A program made the translations under genes and the position numbers. Below are positions 1 to 4,743 of a DNA stretch of 9,341 nt, piece by piece. The notes under the pieces are model-generated. The model worked only from the letters and a program-made list of their open reading frames with translations, made no database searches and was not told the DNA's origin. This stretch comes from Bacteroidales bacterium UBA1189 (GTDB lineage: Bacteria; Bacteroidota; Bacteroidia; Bacteroidales; Bacteroidaceae): NCBI GenBank assembly GCA_002309805.1, contig DBYJ01000031.1, forward strand, positions 60,563 to 69,903. The letters are read 5' to 3'. How positions within the stretch are numbered: position 1 is the first letter of the stretch; every line of letters starts with the position of its first letter.

Positions 1-492
1 AACGAGTTCGGCCACCCCGAGTGGATTGACTTCCCCCGTCAGGGCAACGGCTGGAGCTACAAGTATGCCCGCCGCCAGTGGAGCCTGCGCGACAACGACC
101 GCCTCTGCTACCAATACCTCGGGCTGTTCGACGAAGACATGATACACCTCATCGGCTCCGTCCGCAACTTCCAGAAGAAGCCGATACTCCCCGTCTGCCA
201 GAACGATGGCGACCAGGTGCTGGCCTATCTGCGTGGCGACCTGCTCTTTGTGTTCAACTTCAACCCCGTCAAGTCGTTTACCGACTACGGCCTGCTGGTG
301 CCCCGCGGCATCTATCGCGAGGTGCTGGGCACGGACAATCCCGCCTTTGGCGGACAAGGGCTGTCGGACGCCACGCTTGATCATTACTCCTGCCCCGACC
401 CCCTCTACCGCCGCCAGCGCAAGGAGTGGCTGCGGCTTTACATCCCTGCCCGCACGGCTGTGGTGCTTAGGCGGAGCGAGATAAACGTCTAA
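1..492 (+). CDS. glgB: 1,4-alpha-glucan branching enzyme, C-terminal part (5' end outside window)
   Basis: The enzyme transfers a cut alpha-1,4-glucan segment to an alpha-1,6 position to make branches in glycogen; it is cytosolic. Reading frame 1 is open from the first base to a TAA at 490-492 and gives 163 residues. They begin with NEFGHPEWIDFPR and then GNGWSYKYARRQW, a block typical of the GH13 branching enzymes of Bacteroidota and eukaryotes, lying at the end of the catalytic barrel. The rest is the all-beta C-terminal domain (for example LLFVFNFNP and the closing VVLRRSEINV). Family members run to roughly 650-700 residues, so about three quarters, including the catalytic Asp and Glu, lies upstream of the window. 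The next gene starts six bases after the stop, so co-transcription is likely. The family call is secure; activity cannot be judged from this fragment. Confidence 0.93.
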   Translation, partial: NEFGHPEWIDFPRQGNGWSYKYARRQWSLRDNDRLCYQYLGLFDEDMIHLIGSVRNFQKKPILPVCQNDGDQVLAYLRGDLLFVFNFNPVKSFTDYGLLVPRGIYREVLGTDNPAFGGQGLSDATLDHYSCPDPLYRRQRKEWLRLYIPARTAVVLRRSEINV

Positions 493-498
493 CCCTTC

Positions 499-1632
499 AT
501 GATCATGAAACGAGCTCAGGATAAGCGCAACAAGCCGATAGCCATCATCCACGCCGTGCTGTTCGTGGCGTTCACGGTGCTGTTCTTTGCCTTTTTCCAG
601 CGTGACCTTGTGGCGCTGATGCAGGCCACGTGGTCGCGTGGGCAGACGCTGAACAATCCGCTGGTGACGGCGGCCATTGTGGCGCTGGTGCTCATTGTGC
701 TGCAGTGGATCGTGAAGCTCATCACCCGCCTCGGAGGGCGGTGGGAGGCCTTCACGTGGGTGCCCTCGTACCTGCTGCTGGGGCTGACCACCTCTGTTGA
801 CGGGGCCTCGATGCACTACGACCTCCGCCCCTGGGCATTCGTTGTGGGCGGCTGTGTGCTGATGCTGCTGATTGTCTGCTGGCTGAGCGCCCACTGGTAT
901 TCCGACAAGCGGACGTCGTTCTCGGCCCTGTTGCTGCCGGGGCTGGTGGTGACAGTCGTCAGCATGGTGCTCTGCATGATGCTGACCAACCACGATGCCG
1001 CCCTGCATCAGGAGTTGGCTGCCTATCGGTATGCCGCCCACGGACGTGCCGACCGCGTGGCCGATGTGGGTCGCCGTTCATTGGAGACCACGCCTGCCCT
1101 AACCGCCCTGCGCAACGTAGCCCTTGCCCGCGAAGGACGTGCCGGCAACGAGCTTTTCAACTATCCCCAGCCCTACGGCGTGGACGGACTGAACGTCAGC
1201 CGCTTCACCCGTCAGAACACGCTCTACGGCGCAGGGACGTTCTACGACTTCCTCGGTGCCGAGCCCTATGGAGGCGAGACCACCGGAGCCTTCTACCACC
1301 GCCTCTATCATCAGAACGACACCCCCCTGCACCGCGACCTGTTTGCTGCGTCGCTGCTCCTGGAGGGGCGTCTGACGGACTTCACCGAGGCCTTCCCCCC
1401 GCCTCCTCAGGGAAAGCCGGCTGCGTCGCCCCGCCATTGGCGCGAGGCCTGGCTGCTCACCAAGGCGCTGACGGGCACCACCAACTATGCCGACGATGAG
1501 CTGCAGCCCCAGCTCGACGATTTCCTTACCACGCTGCGCACCAGCCACACCGACCATAAGGCCACCCTCAACACCCTCTTCCTCACCTACGGCAAGACGT
1601 TCTGGTACTACTATGCCGAGCGATTCCTGTAA
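499..1632 (+). CDS. Multi-pass membrane protein of unknown function (DUF6057-like)
   Basis: Function unknown. The 377-residue product has about five hydrophobic segments in its N-terminal half (roughly residues 14-34, 55-75, 86-100, 112-130 and 141-162). A soluble C-terminal half follows, with helical, TPR-like text (ELAAYRYAAHGRADRVADVGRR, then LRNVALAREGRAGNELFNYPQ). This build, a membrane anchor plus a repeat-rich tail ending YGKTFWYYYAERF, resembles the Bacteroidales family I know as DUF6057; that match is from memory. The start could be ATG 499 or ATG 505, which share a frame two codons apart. No clear ribosome-binding site is visible, which is usual in this phylum. The gene begins six bases after the branching enzyme stop, suggesting coupled expression, but that does not prove a role in glycogen metabolism. 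Confidence 0.8.
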   Translation: MIMKRAQDKRNKPIAIIHAVLFVAFTVLFFAFFQRDLVALMQATWSRGQTLNNPLVTAAIVALVLIVLQWIVKLITRLGGRWEAFTWVPSYLLLGLTTSVDGASMHYDLRPWAFVVGGCVLMLLIVCWLSAHWYSDKRTSFSALLLPGLVVTVVSMVLCMMLTNHDAALHQELAAYRYAAHGRADRVADVGRRSLETTPALTALRNVALAREGRAGNELFNYPQPYGVDGLNVSRFTRQNTLYGAGTFYDFLGAEPYGGETTGAFYHRLYHQNDTPLHRDLFAASLLLEGRLTDFTEAFPPPPQGKPAASPRHWREAWLLTKALTGTTNYADDELQPQLDDFLTTLRTSHTDHKATLNTLFLTYGKTFWYYYAERFL

Positions 1633-1678
1633 AGGAGTAAGGGGAGTGTGAGTAGCTGTATTTTGCGCGGGGGCGCAG

Positions 1679-2149
1679 TTAGTCGCGGAGGCGGAAGTTG
1701 TTGGCCGAGGCGATGATCTGGGCCTCGGTGCGGCGCACGGCGTTAAAGGCCATGAAGGTGAGGATGAGGCTCACGAGGGGCAGGATAGAGGTCCAGCGGG
1801 GGAAGGTGGCCTGAACGTCGGCACGCAGGATGAGCACGAAGATGAGGTAGACCACATAGTAGCCCGCGAGCAGGAGCATGGCTACGATGAGCCCGCGCTT
1901 CTGCAGGGCGAAGTTCTGGAACACCGAGATGAGCAGCACGAACAGCTGGCAGAGCCCGGTGGCGATGAGCAGTCCGCCCAGGGCCCACGGCGAGCTGTGG
2001 CGGCTGCCGTCGAGATGGACAAGGCTGAAGTTGGTCATCGTGACCGCCGTCTGGTCGGTATAGATGAACTGCACGAGGGGGTAGCAGAGGCAGACAACCA
2101 GCGCTGCCAGCGCCAGCAAAAGACAAATGTGCTGAAGACGTAGTTTCAT
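1679..2149 (-). CDS. DUF4293 family four-helix membrane protein
   Basis: The function of this family is not known. The 156-residue product has four predicted membrane helices (about residues 7-28, 54-77, 86-108 and 119-138) and little else. A polar loop after helix 1 (TDQTAVTMTNFSLVHLDGS) probably lies outside the cytoplasm. The basic tail (AVRRTEAQI...NFRLRD) fits the conserved end of DUF4293 proteins, small inner-membrane proteins found in Bacteroidota. It lies 129 bases downstream of the omega subunit gene on the same strand, as I recall for other Bacteroidales, so it is probably the last gene of the bamD-rpoZ transcript. A hairpin-forming repeat sits in that gap and may reduce read-through. 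The gene converges on the gene ending at 1632, leaving 46 bases between the stops. Confidence 0.85.
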   Translation of the reverse strand: MKLRLQHICLLLALAALVVCLCYPLVQFIYTDQTAVTMTNFSLVHLDGSRHSSPWALGGLLIATGLCQLFVLLISVFQNFALQKRGLIVAMLLLAGYYVVYLIFVLILRADVQATFPRWTSILPLVSLILTFMAFNAVRRTEAQIIASANNFRLRD

Positions 2150-2166
2150 AAACTTTTCAAGTTTTC

Positions 2167-2266
2167 AGTTAAGAGTTAGGAATTAAGAGTTAAGAAAGAA
2201 TGTCCTGCATGCAGCATTTCAATTCCGAAACTATTTTTCTTAACTCTTAATTCTTAACTCTTAACT
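2167..2266. repeat. Heptamer-based inverted repeat (31-bp arms) between rpoZ and the DUF4293 gene
   Basis: The left arm (2167-2197) and right arm (2236-2266) are reverse complements over 31 bases with one mismatch, around a 38-base spacer. Each arm holds about four copies of a 7-base unit (AGTTAAG on the left, CTTAACT on the right). The spacer contains the perfect palindrome CTGCATGCAG (2205-2214). As RNA this forms a long A+U-rich hairpin inside the presumed rpoZ-DUF4293 transcript. It could be an attenuator, an RNA stability element or a small non-autonomous repeat. No T-run follows, so it is not a textbook terminator. The repeat itself is seen directly; its role is inference. Confidence 0.9.
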
Positions 2267-2278
2267 ATGAACTAACTC

Positions 2279-2614
2279 TTACGCCATGTTCTCCTTGTCC
2301 TTGGCGGGGTTGCGGAAGTAGAGACGGTGGTCGAGGTACTCCTGCGTGGCGATGAGGGTAGGCTTGGGCATGCGCTCGTAGAAGCGGGAGATTTCAATCT
2401 GCTCGCGGTTCTCGAACACCTCCTCGAGGTTGTCCTGCTTGGTGCTGAACTCTTCGAGCTTCTTCTTGAGCTCGTCGCGGATTTCGACGGAGATCTGGTT
2501 GGCGCGCTTGCCGAGGATGGCCACGGTCTCATAGACGTTGTCCGTTCCCTCGCGGAAGTCGTTCATGTTGCGGGTTTGGGTGTTGGTGGGGGCGTTGGTT
2601 TTCTTGTAATCCAT
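2279..2614 (-). CDS. rpoZ: DNA-directed RNA polymerase omega subunit, Bacteroidota Rpb6-like form
   Basis: This is the small subunit that helps assemble and stabilise the RNA polymerase core. The 111-residue product begins MDYKKTNAPTNTQTR, as in Bacteroides homologues. The Rpb6/omega core follows at about residues 27-47 (VYETVAILGKRANQISVEI), with the KRANQI helix that contacts the beta' subunit. The rest (NLEEVFENREQIEISRFYE, then KPTLIATQEYLD) is the conserved C-terminal extension of the Bacteroidota version. It lies 89 bases downstream of bamD on the same strand, with an octamer tandem repeat filling most of the gap. No promoter of the TAnnTTTG type is visible in that gap, so it probably depends on the bamD promoter. 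Confidence 0.93.
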   Translation of the reverse strand: MDYKKTNAPTNTQTRNMNDFREGTDNVYETVAILGKRANQISVEIRDELKKKLEEFSTKQDNLEEVFENREQIEISRFYERMPKPTLIATQEYLDHRLYFRNPAKDKENMA

Positions 2615-2637
2615 TTGTTATATCTTTATTTTAACTT

Positions 2638-2701
2638 ATTGACTCGTTGACTTATTGACTCGTTGACTTGTTGACTCGTTGACTCGTTGACTTGTTGACC
2701 T
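2638..2701. repeat. Octanucleotide tandem repeat, 8 units (GTTGACTY on +), between bamD and rpoZ
   Basis: Eight consecutive 8-base units occupy 64 bases: attgactc, gttgactt, attgactc, gttgactt, gttgactc, gttgactc, gttgactt and gttgacct. A degenerate ninth unit may precede them at 2630-2637. Units vary only at the first and last positions. On the minus (transcribed) strand the unit reads RAGTCAAY. The array starts two bases after the bamD stop codon and ends 23 bases before the rpoZ start. The same unit recurs at 4181-4212 and 4950-4985 inside genes. Likely a low-complexity repeat that expands by slippage; any effect on rpoZ expression is not known. Confidence 0.95.
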
Positions 2702-2703
2702 CC

Positions 2704-3531
2704 TCAAAGCCTCTTGATGGCTCGCTCGGCATCGTTGAACATATTGGTGGCTTCCTTCAGGCGGGTGCTTTCGGGGAACTCGTTCTTGAAAGCGTAGTAT
2801 TCATCGATGGCATCGCGATAGCGGTCGAGCATCTTGTCCTTTACGCTCTCGCGCGCCATGGTGTACTTGGCCTTGAGGATGAGGAACGAGAGCTCCTCGC
2901 GAAACTTCGTGTAGGGGTAGTCGCGCATGGCGTTCTGGGCGGTGATGATGCAGGCCTGGTAGTTGTTGCCCATGTAGTTGCCCAGGTTGTAGTAGAGCTG
3001 GGCCGAGCGGTATTCCTTTTCCACCAGACGGTCGTAGAGGGTGTAGAGGATGTCCTCCACCTGGGCACGGTAGCGCGAGTAGGGGTAGTACTCGTTGAAG
3101 AGCTGGATTTCCTCGATGGCGCGGGCGGTGCTGGACTGGTCGAGGCGCGGGTCGGGGGTGTCGCGATAGAGGGCGATGATGGCGTGGTAGCGTGCCTGCT
3201 CGGCGTAGAGCCCGCGTGGGTAGGAAGTGGAGTAGGTCTGCAGATAGGTGGAGGCGCTGATGTAATCCTTCTGGTTGAAGTAGCACATGGCAAGCATGTA
3301 GAGGCACTCCTCGCCGCTGGCCGAGCCTTTCATGAAGGCGTTGACGTCCTCTAGCAGCTCGGCGGCGCGGTCGTACTTGCCCTCGATGAAGTACGCCTTG
3401 GCTGCCTCGTACTTGTACTGGACGTTCGTGGTTTTCTGCACCTTGGCATAGGGGGTGCAGGCCGTGAGCATCGCCACTACGAGCAGGGTGAGCGTCAGCC
3501 GGAGCATGTGAATGGTGGGTCGCTTCTTCAT
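2704..3531 (-). CDS. bamD: Outer membrane protein assembly factor BamD (lipoprotein)
   Basis: BamD is the essential lipoprotein partner of BamA in folding beta-barrel proteins into the outer membrane, acting on the periplasmic side. The 275-residue product has a basic N-terminus, a hydrophobic segment (about residues 10-22) and the lipobox LTAC with the acylated Cys at residue 25. Helical TPR-type repeats follow: YKYEAAKAYFIEGKYDRAAELL, LYMLAMCYFNQKDYISASTYL, EEIQLFNEYYPYSRY, and YNLGNYMGNNYQACIITAQNA. This is the usual BamD layout and length. Downstream are rpoZ and the DUF4293 gene on the same strand, consistent with a conserved Bacteroidales group. A promoter at 3552-3583 leaves a very short untranslated leader of about 15 bases. 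An alternative start at Met9 would weaken the signal peptide, so ATG 3531 is preferred. Confidence 0.92.
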   Translation of the reverse strand: MKKRPTIHMLRLTLTLLVVAMLTACTPYAKVQKTTNVQYKYEAAKAYFIEGKYDRAAELLEDVNAFMKGSASGEECLYMLAMCYFNQKDYISASTYLQTYSTSYPRGLYAEQARYHAIIALYRDTPDPRLDQSSTARAIEEIQLFNEYYPYSRYRAQVEDILYTLYDRLVEKEYRSAQLYYNLGNYMGNNYQACIITAQNAMRDYPYTKFREELSFLILKAKYTMARESVKDKMLDRYRDAIDEYYAFKNEFPESTRLKEATNMFNDAERAIKRL

Positions 3532-3551
3532 CCGATTACAGAAAAATCGTG

Positions 3552-3583
3552 CAAAATTACGTCAAGCCGCGCGATAATGCAAA
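3552..3583 (-). promoter_or_regulatory. Promoter for bamD-rpoZ-DUF4293
   Basis: Read on the minus strand there is TTTG (3580-3583), a 20-base spacer, then TAATTTTG (3552-3559). This matches exactly the Bacteroidota housekeeping promoter (TTTG, 19-21 bases, TAnnTTTG). Transcription should start near 3546, just upstream of the bamD ATG at 3531. The spacer matches that of the promoter at 7485-7516 at 16 of 20 positions. Confidence 0.8.
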
Positions 3584-3597
3584 TTTATTGGGGTTTT

Positions 3598-4584
3598 TTA
3601 AGGATTGACGACGTTAATCGGCTGTCCGTGGGCAAAGGCGGTGAGGTTCTGGCGGCAGATGTCCATGAGGCGGATGCGGGCTTCGCGGGTAGCCCAGGCG
3701 ATGTGAGGTGTGATATAGCAGCGGGGTGTCGTGAGCAGGGGGCAGCTGGGCGTTGGTGGCTCGTGGTCAAGGACATCAACGCCGGCTGCGAAAATCTCTC
3801 CTCGGTGGAGGGCATCAGCCAGAGCTTGCTCGTCGACGACGGGGCCTCGCGAAGTGTTGATGAGGATGGCTGTGGGTTTCATCAGGGCAAGCCGTTCGGC
3901 GTTCACAAGGTGATGAGTGTCAGGCGTCAGGGGACAGTGGGGGCTGACGATGTCGGAGTGGCGGAAGATGTCGTCGAGCGTGGCTTTGACGATACCGTTG
4001 GGGAGGGCGCTCTGGGGCTTGGAGGTATAGACGAGCACTTTCATGCCGAAGGCGAGGGCAATGGCGGCCACACGACTGCCTGTGCGACCGTAGCCGATGA
4101 TACCCAACGTCTTGCCGGCAAGCTCGGTAAGAGGGGTGTCGTAGTAGCAGAAGTCGATACTCTCCGCCCACCGACTACCAGTTGGCTTGTTGACTTGTTG
4201 ACTTGTTGACCTATTCTCCTCCGCGTAGTATCCAACGCTGTTGGTGATGTTGAGGATGTGGGCAAAAACGCTTTGTGCAACGCTGTCGGTACTGTAGGCG
4301 GGGATGTTGGTGACGACGATGCCACGTCCCGAAGCCGCGGCAAGGTCAACGACATTGTAGCCCGTGGCCAGCACGCCGATGTATTTCAGCCGTGGCAGGG
4401 CAGAGAGTTCCTTCTCATTGAGGATGACTTTGTTGGTGAGCACGGCGTCAGCCTCCTGGCAGCGGGCAATCACCTCATCGGGGGCTGTGCGGGGATAGAC
4501 GGCAGACGTCCCCAGTTCGTCGAGCCACTCCCACGACAAATCGCCGGGGTTCACGGAATAGGCATCAAGGACAACAGTTTTCAT
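3598..4584 (-). CDS. D-2-hydroxyacid dehydrogenase (glycerate/hydroxypyruvate reductase-like) with repeat-derived insertion
   Basis: This NAD(P)-dependent enzyme family interconverts D-2-hydroxyacids and 2-oxoacids; the closest match in Bacteroidales is the glycerate dehydrogenase/hydroxypyruvate reductase group. The 328-residue product has the Rossmann glycine motif GYGRTG (164-169). The three catalytic residues are all present: Arg246 (NTSRGPVVDE), Glu275 (DHEPP) and His294 (TPHIAWAT). The substrate loop is VLATGYNVVD (71-80). After the second Rossmann strand the sequence is VLVYTSKP, without the Asp that usually selects NAD, so NADP use is possible. Residues about 126-137 (STSQQVNKPTGS) come from an octamer DNA repeat and interrupt the normally compact segment between the NR and RWxxxxDFCYYD parts. 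The frame is intact, so the enzyme is probably made. It lies 66 bases upstream of bamD and has its own -7 element at 4623-4630. Exact substrate is unproven. Confidence 0.88.
   Translation of the reverse strand: MKTVVLDAYSVNPGDLSWEWLDELGTSAVYPRTAPDEVIARCQEADAVLTNKVILNEKELSALPRLKYIGVLATGYNVVDLAAASGRGIVVTNIPAYSTDSVAQSVFAHILNITNSVGYYAEENRSTSQQVNKPTGSRWAESIDFCYYDTPLTELAGKTLGIIGYGRTGSRVAAIALAFGMKVLVYTSKPQSALPNGIVKATLDDIFRHSDIVSPHCPLTPDTHHLVNAERLALMKPTAILINTSRGPVVDEQALADALHRGEIFAAGVDVLDHEPPTPSCPLLTTPRCYITPHIAWATREARIRLMDICRQNLTAFAHGQPINVVNP
4181..4212. repeat. Octanucleotide tandem repeat, about 4 units, inside the dehydrogenase gene
   Basis: The units are gttggctt, gttgactt, gttgactt and gttgacct, the outer two with one change each. 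On the coding (minus) strand they read through as STSQQVNKPT, keeping the frame. The unit is the same as that between bamD and rpoZ and that inside uvrB, and in the same orientation relative to transcription. Confidence 0.92.
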
Positions 4585-4622
4585 TTTTTTATCTTTTCAG
4601 TCTGCTTCGCAGAGAAATTGTG

Positions 4623-4630
4623 CAAAATTA
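4623..4630 (-). promoter_or_regulatory. Probable -7 element for the dehydrogenase gene, with a small hairpin downstream
   Basis: On the minus strand TAATTTTG (4623-4630) matches the Bacteroidota TAnnTTTG element. Only a T-run, not a clean TTTG, lies 18-20 bases upstream, so the -33 part is weak. The element and the following bases match those of the bamD promoter closely (TAATTTTGCAC, then ATTT and TCTG in register). The leader to the ATG at 4584 is about 35 bases. It contains a perfect mini-palindrome, TCTGC-TTC-GCAGA (4601-4613), followed by an A-rich stretch just before the start codon. Confidence 0.6.
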
Positions 4631-4713
4631 ATCAAAAAATTCCACAAAAAAAGTATCCTTTTTTAGTAAAAGATTTATTTTGAATAATTTTTGAATCCAA
4701 TCTTGTTTAATTT

Positions 4714-4726
4714 CCCGCGAAGCGGC
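4714..4726. other. Small GC hairpin in the A+T-rich gap between uvrB and the dehydrogenase gene
   Basis: CCGC-GAA-GCGG (4715-4725) forms a four-base-pair stem with a three-base loop, 19 bases beyond the uvrB stop. It stands out as the only GC-rich spot in 4615-4743. Neither strand has a proper T-run after it, so a terminator role for uvrB is possible but weak. Confidence 0.4.
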
Positions 4727-4743
4727 TCATTATTAATAATTTT

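Noticed and set aside
1664..1677. TGCGC-GGGG-GCGCA as a terminator between the convergent genes
   Set aside because: Only five base pairs and no T-run on the correct side in either direction (T-run lies before it on plus).
2638..2701. CRISPR array
   Set aside because: Contiguous 8-base units without spacers, and no cas genes in the window.
2638..2701. Repeated TTGAC as a series of sigma-70 -35 boxes
   Set aside because: The TTGAC words lie on the plus strand, opposite to all adjacent genes, and Bacteroidota do not use the TTGACA/TATAAT type.
2692..3354. Plus-strand open frame of 220 codons opposite bamD
   Set aside because: Val/Gly/Glu-rich text typical of the reverse complement of a GC-rich gene; bamD on the other strand is certain.
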